Origin: Chloroflexi bacterium UBA4733
GTDB lineage: Bacteria > Chloroflexota > UBA4733
DNA: 44,197 bases
Direction of reading: 5' to 3'
NCBI GenBank assembly: GCA_002404055.1
Contig: DHIZ01000115.1
Span: forward strand, 1 to 44,197
Of this stretch, positions 26,433-35,589 are shown in pieces; positions within the stretch are counted from its first letter, which is position 1; each line of letters starts with the position of its first letter. Below the pieces are notes generated by a model. It was not told the DNA's origin. It did not search any database and saw only the letters and a program-made list of their open reading frames with translations. The translations under genes and the position numbers were made by a program.

Positions 26433-28982
26433 ATGCGCCCATTGAGTGAGCGACCAACGAAGAGTCCGATTCGCGCGCTCCTGCAAACCCGCCTCCAGCG
26501 CCTCCTTCGGGAGCGCGGCGTGATCGTCTGGTACGACGACGCGGGTGCTTTCCGCCGGGTACTGGACGACCTCGACCTGGGCGATGCGACGCGCCGCTAC
26601 GTCTACACCGGCTCCTACTACGCCCTGCGAGCCGCCGTCGAGCCGGCATTCGCCGCGCTGCCCGGGCCGGCGCAGTCGCCGCTGCTCGTCTACGTCCCAA
26701 CATCCCCGCTCGACCGGCGAGAGGACGTGCTGCGTGAAGTTGCAGCGGCGGGCGCGGTGTTCGACGAACCGCTGGCCTCGCTGGCCCGGCCGGCGTTGCG
26801 CGAGGCGGGCGTTCCGGCGACGACGATCGAGGAGTGGCTGGCACGTCCGAACCTGACCCTGGAAGATCTGGAGCAACTGGCGACCGCTGGGACTGAACGC
26901 GATGCGGCCATCGCCCTGCTGTTCGGCACGACCGACCCGATTGAGGTAGGGGTAAAGCTCCTCACCGACGACACAATGCCCATGCGGATCAGCGAGCGTA
27001 CCGCCCTCGCTGATGTTCGTCGCTTCCTGCGGGAGCGTTTCGGCTTCGCGGCAGGTGCCAGCGACGTCATCACCTGCCGCGCTACCTTCCTGCGTTACGT
27101 CCTGTTGAGCGAGTTTGTCGCTGCACTGCGTGGCGACCCACCACCGGAACTAGAGCGAGTACCGCGAGCGACCGAGGTGGAGGCGGCAGGCCGCTGCCAG
27201 GCGGTGGCCGCCCGGTTACGCGACAGCGAACGGTTCGCCGACTTCTATGTACAGGCAGCAACCGGCGTCGAGCGCCAGCTCAGCCTCGGCCAGCTCGGTC
27301 TGGCTGCGGATACGCTGGGCGATGCCGAGACTTTCCCTTTCCAGGAGCAACTGCTCCTGGACGCGCTCGCCGGGATGGTGGAAGCCGACGACCTCGCTGC
27401 AGCGCAGCAGAGCGTCGCCCAGCACCGCCGCAGCTTCTGGGCTCGCGCTTCACCACGCCGGCAGGTGCAGTGGCAGGTATCCGCCCTGGTCCTCGATCTC
27501 ATCGCTGCCGCCGGACAGGTCAAGCGGGAGATATCGTCGGCGGCGTTGAATCCCGCGACGCTGGTCCAACGCTACGCCGGTAGCGAAAAGTCGCCCGGCT
27601 GGCAACGGCTGGACCGGCTGCAGCGAGAGCTGGAGTCGCTCGTTGCCGGGATGGAGGAGGACGTCAACCTGCCCAACCTGCTGCGGCGCGCCCGCCTCAC
27701 CTACCACGAGGCCGCCGCTGCGCTGGCCGATCGTTTCCTGGAGGCCATCCGGCAGCACGACTTCCAGTTCCCAGGCCTAGCCGCCCAGACCGATACCTTT
27801 ACTCGCTACGTCGCGCCTCGCCTGGCACTGGGTAAGGTCGCCTACGTCCTGGTTGACGCCCTGCGCTACGAGATGGCGGCTGCCCTGGTCGAGATGCCGC
27901 CTGCCGCTGTGCAGTCCTGTACGCTGACGCCGGCGATCGCTGTCGTTCCTTCGATCACTGTCCTGGGCATGGCCGCCCTCCTGCCCGGCGCAGAGGGCGG
28001 CATCGGGATCGTTGTCAAAGGGCCGAAGGCAGTCGCGGCCCAGCTTGGGGCGGAAGTGCTGGCAGGCAACGCCGACCGCCTGCGCTACCTTCGCGCCCGG
28101 CTGGCGGAACCGGTGCTCGACATCACGCTGGGCGACCTGATTGCCGGAAGGATAGGGGCGGAGGCGCTCGCCGCGGCGCAACTCTGCCTGGTGCGCTCGC
28201 AGGAACTCGATCAAACCGGCGAGAACGTTGCATCGTCCATGGCCGCCGCCGCCATCAGCCCACTGCTGCCCCAGCTCAAACGGGCGCTGTCCCGCCTGGC
28301 TCAGCACGGCTTCGGTGAGGTGGTCATCGCTGCCGATCACGGCTTCCTCCTCCTGCACGATCTGCCGGACGCCCAGAAGGTGGACCCGCCGTTGGGCGAG
28401 GAGGTCGTGTCCCACCGACGCTGCTGGATTGGCCGTGGCGCGTCGACCGCGGATGCCTTCGTGCGCTTCCGCGCGGCCGATCTTGGCATGGGGGGCGACC
28501 TGGAGCTCGCCTTCCCGCGCGGCATCGCCGCCTTCAGGGCGACCGGCGGCGAGTACATGCACGGCGGCCTCTCCCCGCAGGAGTTGATTATCCCGGTTGT
28601 CACGCTATCGCTCCAGACGGCAGCGGACCGCACGCGCCGGCGCGTCGATTTGCTGCCCATCGGCCGCGTCACCAACCAGATGTTCTACGTGCGCCTGCGT
28701 TGGGAGACCGGCATGTTTGAGACGGCGGAGCGTCTGCGCGTGCATATTGCCGTCTCACCAGAGAAGCTCAAAGGGCGCATTCTGCTGGCCAGCGAGGGCC
28801 ATGTGCCGGGTACGGACGAGGTCGCCCTCTCGCCTGGCGTGGACACGACGGTCACCCTCCAGTTGCAGGCGCCAACCGGCAGCGGCACGTTGGACGTGAA
28901 AGTGCTCGACGCCGACACCGGCCGCACATTGGCCTCCCAGAAGGACGTGGAGTACACGATTACCCATAGCCTGCTATTCTGA
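26433..28982 (+). CDS. pglZ: PglZ, BREX alkaline-phosphatase-superfamily protein
   Basis: An 849-residue PglZ, normal type 1 length. The N-terminal region resembles type 1 PglZ (VIVWYDDAGAFRRVL, VYTGSYYALR, LLVYVP). The alkaline-phosphatase-type metal core begins with VLVDALRYEM (Asp475) and includes VIAADHGFLLLHD (Asp635, His636). GEYMHGGLSPQELIIPVV near residue 710 is another family hallmark. The last ~140 residues are a beta-rich domain. PglZ is an essential BREX core protein, reported in one system to have metal-dependent nuclease/phosphodiesterase activity. The start is ATG 26433 with GAGGGGAGG directly upstream. brxL follows after 40 bases. Confidence 0.93.
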   Translation: MRPLSERPTKSPIRALLQTRLQRLLRERGVIVWYDDAGAFRRVLDDLDLGDATRRYVYTGSYYALRAAVEPAFAALPGPAQSPLLVYVPTSPLDRREDVLREVAAAGAVFDEPLASLARPALREAGVPATTIEEWLARPNLTLEDLEQLATAGTERDAAIALLFGTTDPIEVGVKLLTDDTMPMRISERTALADVRRFLRERFGFAAGASDVITCRATFLRYVLLSEFVAALRGDPPPELERVPRATEVEAAGRCQAVAARLRDSERFADFYVQAATGVERQLSLGQLGLAADTLGDAETFPFQEQLLLDALAGMVEADDLAAAQQSVAQHRRSFWARASPRRQVQWQVSALVLDLIAAAGQVKREISSAALNPATLVQRYAGSEKSPGWQRLDRLQRELESLVAGMEEDVNLPNLLRRARLTYHEAAAALADRFLEAIRQHDFQFPGLAAQTDTFTRYVAPRLALGKVAYVLVDALRYEMAAALVEMPPAAVQSCTLTPAIAVVPSITVLGMAALLPGAEGGIGIVVKGPKAVAAQLGAEVLAGNADRLRYLRARLAEPVLDITLGDLIAGRIGAEALAAAQLCLVRSQELDQTGENVASSMAAAAISPLLPQLKRALSRLAQHGFGEVVIAADHGFLLLHDLPDAQKVDPPLGEEVVSHRRCWIGRGASTADAFVRFRAADLGMGGDLELAFPRGIAAFRATGGEYMHGGLSPQELIIPVVTLSLQTAADRTRRRVDLLPIGRVTNQMFYVRLRWETGMFETAERLRVHIAVSPEKLKGRILLASEGHVPGTDEVALSPGVDTTVTLQLQAPTGSGTLDVKVLDADTGRTLASQKDVEYTITHSLLF

Positions 28983-29022
28983 ACGTCTGCCGGAACGCCT
29001 GTCTGGAGTGAGGGGATGCGCT

Positions 29023-31074
29023 ATGGCCGTCGACGTTCACCCTGGTGACCTCGACCAGAAGGTCAATGCCGCCTTCGCCGGCAAGGTCGTGCGCAAAGAC
29101 CTGGTGCGCAAAGTCAAGGTCGGCGCCAACGTGCCCGTCTACGTGCTGGAGTACCTGCTCGGCACCTACTGTGCCACGGACGACCCGGCGATGATCGAGG
29201 TCGGCCTGCGCGTGGTCAACGATACCCTGGCCGAACACTACGTGCGACCCGACGAGGCAGCCAAGGCTCAATCGCGTGTGCGCGAGCGCGGCGAGTACAG
29301 CTTCATCGACAAGGTCAAGGTGCGGCTGATCGCCAGTGAGGACAAGTACTGGGCGGAACTGGCCAATTTCGGCGAGCGCTACGTCCACGTACCCGAGCCA
29401 CTGGTCAGTCAGTACGAGCGGCTGCTGGAGGGTGGCGTGTGGGCACAACTGCGCATGCGCTACGAGTTTGACGACACACAGACTGGCCGGCGCAGCCCCT
29501 TCTACATTACCGATTTCAAGCCGATCCAACTCGCCAGCTTCGACCTGGCCGAGTACCGGAATGGTCGCGCCGGGTTCACGACCGACGAGTGGATCGACCT
29601 GCTCGTCCGCAGCATCGGCCTGGAGCCGTCCCACTTCGACCACCGGCTGAAGCTGCTCCTGCTCTCCCGGCTGATCCCCATGGTGGAGCGCAACTACAAC
29701 TTCATCGAGCTAGGGCCGCGTGGCACCGGCAAGAGCTTCGTCTACCGCGAGATCTCGCCCTACGCCATCCTCATCTCCGGCGGCAAGACGACCGTCGCCA
29801 ACCTCTTCTACAACATGGGCAGCGGCCGGCTGGGGCTCGTCGGCCATTGGGATGTTGTTGCCTTCGACGAGGTTGTCGGCATCCAGTTCGACGACCGCAC
29901 GGCCTTACAAATCCTCAAGGACTACATGGAGTCCGGCTCCTTCAGCCGGGGCCGCGAGGAAATCGTCGCCGACGCCTCCATGGTCTTTCTGGGTAATATC
30001 AACCAGCCGGTGGAGTCGCTGGTGCGCTCCAGCCACCTCTTTCAGCCGCTGCCCGAAGCCATGCAGGACATGGCCTTGATCGACCGCTTCCACTTCTACC
30101 TGCCCGGCTGGGAGACGCCGAAGATGGCCATGGAGTTCTTTACCGACCGTTATGGCTTCGTGGTGGACTACCTGGCCGAGGCAATGCGCGAACTGCGCCG
30201 GCAGAACTATACCGAGGCGATCGACCGGCACTTCAGCCTGGGGTCGCACCTCAACGCCCGTGATGCCAAGGCCGTGCGTAAGACCGTTGCCGGCTTCATC
30301 AAGCTGCTGCACCCCGACCTGCGTCACACCAAAGAGGAGCTGGCCGAGTACCTGGAACTGGCCCTGGAAGGTCGGCGGCGCGTCAAAGAGCAGCTCAAAA
30401 AGATGGGGGCCTTCGAGTACGCCCAGACCAGCTTCTCCTACCTCGACCACGACACGATGGAGGAACGGTTCGTCGGCGTCCCGGAGCAGGGCGGTCGCGA
30501 GTTGATCTCCCCCGACCCGCTTGCCCCCGGCAGCGTCTACACGGCATCCGTGGACAACGACGGTCGCGTCGGGCTGTTCCGCATCGAGGTCGGCAGTACC
30601 GCCGGCCAGGGGCGTCTCCGCGCTGCCGGCGGCCTCGACCACGCCATGCGGGAGGCGGCGGGCCGCGCCTTCGCCTACCTGCAGTCCAGACAGGTCGCTT
30701 TGGGCGTGGCGCGCGAGGCAGAGTCCACCGACCTCCACGTCCAAGCCATCGACTTGCTCAATAGCCGGGTGCCGGCCGAAGCCGGCGTGGCCTTCTTCGT
30801 GGCGCTGCTCTCGGCGCTGCGCAACACGCCGGTTCAGCCCGGCCTGCTCATCCTGGGCGACATGACCATCCAGGGCAACCTCAAGGGTATGCGCTCGCTG
30901 ACCGAGGCGCTGCAACTCGGCATGGAGAACGGCGCCCGCCGCGCCCTAACCCCGATTGAGAATCGCCGCCACCTCATGGACGTCGCCCCGGACGTGCTCG
31001 AACGTGTCGACACCTCCTTCTACGCCGATCCGCAACAGGCCGCGGCTAAGGCGATGGGGGTGGGCTACCAGTAG
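29023..31074 (+). CDS. brxL: BrxL, AAA+ / Lon-like BREX effector
   Basis: A 683-residue BrxL. It begins LDQKVNAAFAGKVVRKDLVR, with PVYVLEYLLGTYCAT, a family-typical N-terminus. The AAA+ core has Walker A GPRGTGKS at residues 231-238 and Walker B DVVAFDEV at 277-284, followed by GNINQPVESLVRSSHLFQPL. The C-terminal ~150 residues have a Lon-protease-like fold (LLILGDMTIQGNLKGMRSLT and RRALTPIENRRHL). Where Lon has the catalytic Ser (GPSAG) this protein has PAEAG, and the Lon Lys position appears to be Thr, so it is probably not a protease. BrxL is the type 1 BREX factor required for phage exclusion. The start is ATG 29023 with GAGGGG upstream; a GTG 15 bases earlier is a weaker alternative. Confidence 0.93.
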   Translation: MAVDVHPGDLDQKVNAAFAGKVVRKDLVRKVKVGANVPVYVLEYLLGTYCATDDPAMIEVGLRVVNDTLAEHYVRPDEAAKAQSRVRERGEYSFIDKVKVRLIASEDKYWAELANFGERYVHVPEPLVSQYERLLEGGVWAQLRMRYEFDDTQTGRRSPFYITDFKPIQLASFDLAEYRNGRAGFTTDEWIDLLVRSIGLEPSHFDHRLKLLLLSRLIPMVERNYNFIELGPRGTGKSFVYREISPYAILISGGKTTVANLFYNMGSGRLGLVGHWDVVAFDEVVGIQFDDRTALQILKDYMESGSFSRGREEIVADASMVFLGNINQPVESLVRSSHLFQPLPEAMQDMALIDRFHFYLPGWETPKMAMEFFTDRYGFVVDYLAEAMRELRRQNYTEAIDRHFSLGSHLNARDAKAVRKTVAGFIKLLHPDLRHTKEELAEYLELALEGRRRVKEQLKKMGAFEYAQTSFSYLDHDTMEERFVGVPEQGGRELISPDPLAPGSVYTASVDNDGRVGLFRIEVGSTAGQGRLRAAGGLDHAMREAAGRAFAYLQSRQVALGVAREAESTDLHVQAIDLLNSRVPAEAGVAFFVALLSALRNTPVQPGLLILGDMTIQGNLKGMRSLTEALQLGMENGARRALTPIENRRHLMDVAPDVLERVDTSFYADPQQAAAKAMGVGYQ

Positions 31075-31103
31075 AATCTTCGGGCAACGACAGGAGCGAT
31101 TCG

Positions 31104-31898
31104 ATGATCCTCGCGCCAATCACCGTCGCCATCAACGGGCATCCGCCAACCCTGACCGCCGCGAAGGCTGTTGCTGATCCGTGGAAGGGAAAGGTCGCTT
31201 TTGCTTTTCGGGAGCAGTGGGTGGGTGGATATTGGGAAGCGCCATGCGCGCTATCACTGGTCTTCCGCATCGCGCCCGCCTGGTTCAAGCAGACAGTGGT
31301 CACGAACCTGCTGAAGGCCACGATCGACGGCTTGGCCAACGTGGTTTTCAAGCCGGCCGGCGGTGGCCAACCCGGGCCGTATGCGCGCGAAGATTGGTGG
31401 ATCACGCAATTGAAAGCCACGAAAGTCCTGTCAGAAGGCACCGAAGGCGTCTCTATCACCCTTGATCCGGTCGCAAGTGGGAATGGCTTGCCGGCACCAG
31501 CGTCAATTGACGTGACCATACCTGGCTCACCGCCGCTGTTGCCGGGCGACGCACGAGGCGCGGCAAAGGTCGCTGCGTGGCACCTACAATTCAAAGAGGG
31601 AATTCGGGTACAACTGCCGCAGGCGCCGACGAGTAATCTAGATGTCCGGTTCGACTTCATCGTCGAACCCAATCGCTTCAGCACCTCCGATCTGGACAAC
31701 TTTTGTGTGCCGGCCGCCCAGAGCGTCGGCATCGCATTGGGTAATAACCCGGCCCGCTCAGATCGCATACACCGCGTGACGGCTACGAAGACCCTGGCCA
31801 GCGTCGACGTGCCGGCAGGCACGCGGGTGCGAGTAGGAGCACTACTTGGAACTGGACCTATGATCCGTAACCCTCAGTTGCACAATCCGAATTGCTGA
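31104..31898 (+). CDS. protein with two RusA-like halves
   Basis: A 264-residue protein, 29 bases after brxL with CAGGAG upstream of its ATG, so probably the last gene of the operon. The two halves align by eye. Half 1 (about residues 45-120) has LVFRI ... VVTNLLKATIDGL ... REDWWITQLKATK. Half 2 (about 178-262) has VRFDFIVEPNRFSTSDLDNF ... RSDRIHRVTATK. This order (strand, D-L-D-N helix, later Asp-x-x-Ile, Lys) is that of RusA-type Holliday junction resolvases. Half 2 retains the Asp pair but lacks the following Lys; half 1 lacks the Asp pair but keeps Lys. The residues may complement each other, or the protein may bind junctions without cutting. RusA normally has one ~120-residue domain and works as a dimer. 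The family call is by pattern and needs a profile search. Confidence 0.5.
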   Translation: MILAPITVAINGHPPTLTAAKAVADPWKGKVAFAFREQWVGGYWEAPCALSLVFRIAPAWFKQTVVTNLLKATIDGLANVVFKPAGGGQPGPYAREDWWITQLKATKVLSEGTEGVSITLDPVASGNGLPAPASIDVTIPGSPPLLPGDARGAAKVAAWHLQFKEGIRVQLPQAPTSNLDVRFDFIVEPNRFSTSDLDNFCVPAAQSVGIALGNNPARSDRIHRVTATKTLASVDVPAGTRVRVGALLGTGPMIRNPQLHNPNC

Positions 31899-32219
31899 AA
31901 GGCCAGTTTTCGATGTGTCACGGGCTGAGACTCGCGATCGTCGAACGGAACAAGGCGTTGTGCCGGGTGAAGCCTTCAACCGCAGGTCTACCGGTCGCAA
32001 CCAAACGACATGAGCGCAACGGCACCCAATAACAGCGAGGATGGCACCCTTCAGCCGCACGCCGCCATCGTGATTGAGGCGCTCGACGCGCGAGCCGTTT
32101 ATCCTTGCCATGGGTCCGCCGCGAGATCAATTGTGTCCGGTCCGTCCTTGCAAGCGACGTTTCCGAAGTTCTTTGCCCATTCCTGCAAAGATTCCTACGG
32201 AATGGTTGCTCATGTAATG
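31899..32219. other. spacer between BREX operon and tRNA-Arg
   Basis: About 320 bases without a gene I can support. A plus-strand frame here runs straight through the tRNA gene and is spurious. No terminator with a T-run was found. Confidence 0.4.
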
Positions 32220-32292
32220 CGCCCCAGGAGGGAATCGAACCCCCGACCTATGGTTCCGAAGACCATCGCTCTATCCGCTAAGCTACTGGGGC
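32220..32292 (-). tRNA. tRNA-Arg (anticodon TCG)
   Basis: A 73-base cloverleaf on the minus strand. The acceptor arms GCCCCAG/CTGGGGC pair over 7 bp. The anticodon stem ATGGT/ACCAT encloses the loop CTTCGGA, giving anticodon TCG (Arg, CGA codon). The T-arm has loop TTCGATT and the discriminator base is G. CCA is not encoded. It lies just beyond the BREX operon with its 3' end facing the island, a common arrangement for integration sites. Confidence 0.95.
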
Positions 32293-32408
32293 AGGTGCGC
32301 ACGCGAGAGTGCCAGTATACCACCGGCTCCGCTCGCTTCCTGCTGGCACACGTTGGTACACTAGGGGATGGCAGGTCGTGTCGGCCTCTTCAGCGGCGGG
32401 ATTGAACA

Positions 32409-33221
32409 ATGGCGCAGAAATCGCGGCCGAACAACAACGCGCGAAAAGGCGGGGTGGCGCCGCGTGCAGCCGGCACGGGCGGCCAGCAGCCGCGACCGGC
32501 GCGACAGGGACCGATGATCGTGGGCAACGGGGCAAATCAAGCCCCGCGTCAGCCGGCGGCTATTGGCACGGCTGACCGGCTCGAAACGAACAGCCGCCGC
32601 GTCCCGTCGGGCGCGGCGACGCCACCGGTGTCGCCCCTGCGCCGGCAGGGACAGCGCCAACGCGGACGCACGCCGCAAAGGCCGCCGAACCGGGGCAAGT
32701 GGGCTGCCGCCGGTGTCATCCTGATACTGGCAGTGCTGATCGCGGCGGTGCTCATCACCCGTAGTGTCCAGACAAAGCCGGCCGTACTGAAGGGCGAGGT
32801 CCAGCAAACGCCTTCCGCCAGCGGCATCCACGTCGCTGCGGGTACCACTATCCACTATGACTACAATCCGCCCTCGTCGGGCCCGCATTATCCGACGCCG
32901 GCAAGTTGGGGCGTCTATCCAACGGCGCTGGCGCCCGGCGCCTGGGTCCACAACCTGGAACACGGCGGCATCGTCGTACTCTATCAGTGCCCCAGCACCT
33001 GCACCAACGTGCAGGCGCAGATGCAGTCGCTCTACACGCAGATGCCCTTCGATGGTCAGTTCAATGAGAAGAAGGTCATCATCACGCCCTACGCGAACCT
33101 GGATCATCCCGTGCGCGTTCAAGCCTGGGGTTGGACGATGCCGCTCGATACGGTGGATACGGCTGCCATCAACGCCTTCTACCACGAACACGTCAACAAG
33201 GGACCCGAAGTGATCCCGTAA
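32409..33221 (+). CDS. DUF3105 membrane-anchored protein
   Basis: A 270-residue protein. Residues 1-95 are a disordered Arg/Gln/Pro-rich cytoplasmic tail. A single transmembrane helix lies at about 98-117 (AAAGVILILAVLIAAVLI). The rest is an extracytoplasmic DUF3105 domain with YNPPSSGPHYPTPASWGVY and WVHNLEHGGIVVLYQC, including conserved His residues and a C-PSTC pair that could form a disulfide or bind metal. The function of DUF3105 is not known. Start ATG 32409; no strong Shine-Dalgarno, GCGGG about 9 bases upstream. Separated by 43 bases from the following membrane protein, likely cotranscribed. Confidence 0.85.
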   Translation: MAQKSRPNNNARKGGVAPRAAGTGGQQPRPARQGPMIVGNGANQAPRQPAAIGTADRLETNSRRVPSGAATPPVSPLRRQGQRQRGRTPQRPPNRGKWAAAGVILILAVLIAAVLITRSVQTKPAVLKGEVQQTPSASGIHVAAGTTIHYDYNPPSSGPHYPTPASWGVYPTALAPGAWVHNLEHGGIVVLYQCPSTCTNVQAQMQSLYTQMPFDGQFNEKKVIITPYANLDHPVRVQAWGWTMPLDTVDTAAINAFYHEHVNKGPEVIP

Positions 33222-33264
33222 GGTCAGGCTGTTGCCGAATCGGGTTGCACCGGCGGGGAGCGCC

Positions 33265-35589
33265 ATGGCTGCCGGTCAGGAACACGCTGCCGCGCCAGAC
33301 CAGCCGCGTCGCTGGCGGACCGTCTGGCGCGGTAGCGCACCATCGCTCGGCTTCCTGTTGTTCCTGTGCCTAGCTGAATTCGCCACGATGCTGCTGCCCG
33401 GTCCCTGGCGGCGCACCTATGTGGCGGCAGGCGACTTCAGTCAGCAGTTCTACGCCTTCCAATCCTACGCCGCCCAACGCCTGGCGCAGGGACAGTTGCC
33501 GCTGTGGGATCCGTATATCCTGGGGGGGCAGGCTCACCTGGCGGACCCGCAGACCGCGCTGTTCTACCCGGTCGGCCTGCTGGTCAACCTGCTGGCCGGG
33601 CACGGGGGGCTGCCCTACGGCGCGCTGGAGTGGCGCGCCGCCGTTGACGTCCTGCTGGGGGCGCTCTTCACCTACCTGTTTGTCGGTCGCATCGCCGGTA
33701 GCCGGGTTGCCGGCGTGGTCGGCGCGACGGCCTTTTCCTTTGGCGGCTACCTTACCTCCTATCCCCTGCCCCAACTGCCCGTGCTGGAAGCTTCAATCTG
33801 GCTGCCGCTGATCCTCTACTGCCTGGAACGCGGCCTCACCGCGCCACGCGGTCTCCAGGGTCTCGGCCGACCCGTGCAGCGCGTCAGCGCCGCCGGCGCC
33901 GCCTGGTTTGGTCTCGCCGGGCTGGCCGGCGCGGTGCTGCTGCTGGCGGGTCATGGTCAGACTGCCCTATTGGCGGCCTACACCGTCGCCGGTTTCGCGC
34001 TGGTCCGCTGGCTGACACTGCGCCGGCCACCGCTCGTCACGACCTTTCAGTTCCTCCTTGCTGCGGCCGTTGCTGCCGGTCTCAGTGCGCCCCAGTGGCT
34101 GCCGACCTTGCAGTACCTGCCCGTCACCAACCGCGTCGCCCTGTCCTACGCTGCCGCCTCCGGCGGCTTCCAGTGGGCCGACTACCGACAGTTGCTGCTC
34201 CCCGGCGGCTACTTCTTGCGCAGTTGCTACGTCGGTGTGCTGCCGCTCTTCCTCGCCCTCATCGCGCTGCGCCGCCGGCGCGCCTGGGCGTGGCTCGCCC
34301 TCTCCCTGATCGCCTTCCTCCTGGCCCTTGGCCGCTACGGCCCACTCTTCCCGCTCCTCTACGGACGCCTGCCGGGCTTCGCCTCCTTTGAAGATCAGGA
34401 ACGCGCCGCCTACCTGGTCACCTTTGCCCTGGCAGTGCTGGCCGGCCTTGGCGCAAGTGAAGTGATGTCGTGGGCACGGGAACGCCCTCTCCAGGGCTCC
34501 GTTCAGCGATGGTCTGGAGAGTGGTCCCCCGTGGCCACCATCGTCATCAGTGTTCCGGCTGTGACCCTCACCCTGGTTGGCGCCGCGTTGTTGCGCCAGT
34601 ACGCGCCGCCGGCAAACGATCCGGCCCTGACCGCACCCCTGGCGGCGAATCTTGTGGCGGCCGCTTTCCTGGCGGGCGGCGCTTTGCTGGCGCTGATAGG
34701 GATTCGGCAACGTTGGGTGCCCGCGCTGCCGGCGGCAGCGCTGCTCTGCCTCCTGCCGGCTGTCAACCTGCTGGCTGCCGATGGCGATTTGGGCCGCACG
34801 ACTGTCAACCCACTGCCGCCGGCGCCGGCGCAGGCCGCCGCCTACCTGCATCGCCAGCCGGACCTCTGGCGCGTCGACACCCTGCGCGATGGCGAACTGC
34901 CTCGCAACATCGGCGCCCAGCTCGACCTCTCCTTCCCGCGGGGCAACGACCCGTTGGTGATCGTGCGCAGCGCGGCGCTGGCCGGGCAGGCAGACCGCTA
35001 CAAGGTCTGGCAACTGTTCAACGTGCAGTACCTGCTCTCCCACCAGGACCCCGGCAACGGCTTCCAGAAAGTGGCCCAGCTCGACGGCTTCAACATCTTC
35101 CACATGCTCTATCCGCTGCCCCGCGCCTGGGCCGTGCGCGACATGGTCACGGCTGCGACTCCCGCGCAGGCGCTGGCGGCAACGATGGCACTGCAGCAGC
35201 CAGGGGCGAAGGCCGTGTTGGAAGCGCCACTCGGCATGGCGGTGCTCGGGCCGGCGCCGCCGCGCGACCAGCGGGAAGAATGGCTGCAGGCCGAGCCGGA
35301 GTACCTGCACATGCGCGTTACGCTCTCCGACAACGCGCTGCTGGTGATCAGCCAGCCCTACGCCCCTGGCTGGAACGCCACCGTCGACGGCCGGGCAGCG
35401 CCGATCCTGCGGGCCGACTACGCCTTCGATGGGCTGGCCCTGGCCGCCGGCAGTCACGATGTTGTCCTGCGCTACCTGCCGGCCGGCCTGCTGTCCGGTA
35501 TAGCCGGTGCGGCTGTCGCCCTGGCGCTGCTCGTCGGCAGTGTGCTCCTGACCTGGGGATTGGTCAACCGTGCCAGCCGAACGCAGTAG
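33265..35589 (+). CDS. YfhO-like GT-C-type membrane protein
   Basis: A 774-residue polytopic membrane protein. After one helix it shows the family-typical extracytoplasmic stretch GDFSQQFYAFQSYAAQRLAQ, LPLWDPYILGGQAHLADPQT and ALFYPVGLLVNLL, followed by about ten hydrophobic helices, a soluble region (about residues 535-735) and a last helix before the C-terminus. This is the pattern of YfhO-type proteins, GT-C-like glycosyltransferases that modify cell-surface polymers using lipid-linked sugars. The start is ATG 33265 with GGGGAG upstream; a TTG at 33232 is less likely. It overlaps the next gene by 20 bases, so the two are coupled and may act on the same surface glycan. The exact substrate is unknown. 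Confidence 0.8.
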   Translation: MAAGQEHAAAPDQPRRWRTVWRGSAPSLGFLLFLCLAEFATMLLPGPWRRTYVAAGDFSQQFYAFQSYAAQRLAQGQLPLWDPYILGGQAHLADPQTALFYPVGLLVNLLAGHGGLPYGALEWRAAVDVLLGALFTYLFVGRIAGSRVAGVVGATAFSFGGYLTSYPLPQLPVLEASIWLPLILYCLERGLTAPRGLQGLGRPVQRVSAAGAAWFGLAGLAGAVLLLAGHGQTALLAAYTVAGFALVRWLTLRRPPLVTTFQFLLAAAVAAGLSAPQWLPTLQYLPVTNRVALSYAAASGGFQWADYRQLLLPGGYFLRSCYVGVLPLFLALIALRRRRAWAWLALSLIAFLLALGRYGPLFPLLYGRLPGFASFEDQERAAYLVTFALAVLAGLGASEVMSWARERPLQGSVQRWSGEWSPVATIVISVPAVTLTLVGAALLRQYAPPANDPALTAPLAANLVAAAFLAGGALLALIGIRQRWVPALPAAALLCLLPAVNLLAADGDLGRTTVNPLPPAPAQAAAYLHRQPDLWRVDTLRDGELPRNIGAQLDLSFPRGNDPLVIVRSAALAGQADRYKVWQLFNVQYLLSHQDPGNGFQKVAQLDGFNIFHMLYPLPRAWAVRDMVTAATPAQALAATMALQQPGAKAVLEAPLGMAVLGPAPPRDQREEWLQAEPEYLHMRVTLSDNALLVISQPYAPGWNATVDGRAAPILRADYAFDGLALAAGSHDVVLRYLPAGLLSGIAGAAVALALLVGSVLLTWGLVNRASRTQ

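Noticed and set aside
25080..26876. 598-codon minus-strand frame over the Fic gene and start of pglZ
   Set aside because: Composition is Arg/Gln/His-rich shadow sequence without motifs, and it spans two well-supported plus-strand genes.
32010..32405. 131-codon frame across the tRNA-Arg gene
   Set aside because: It reads through a complete tRNA on the opposite strand and has no protein features.
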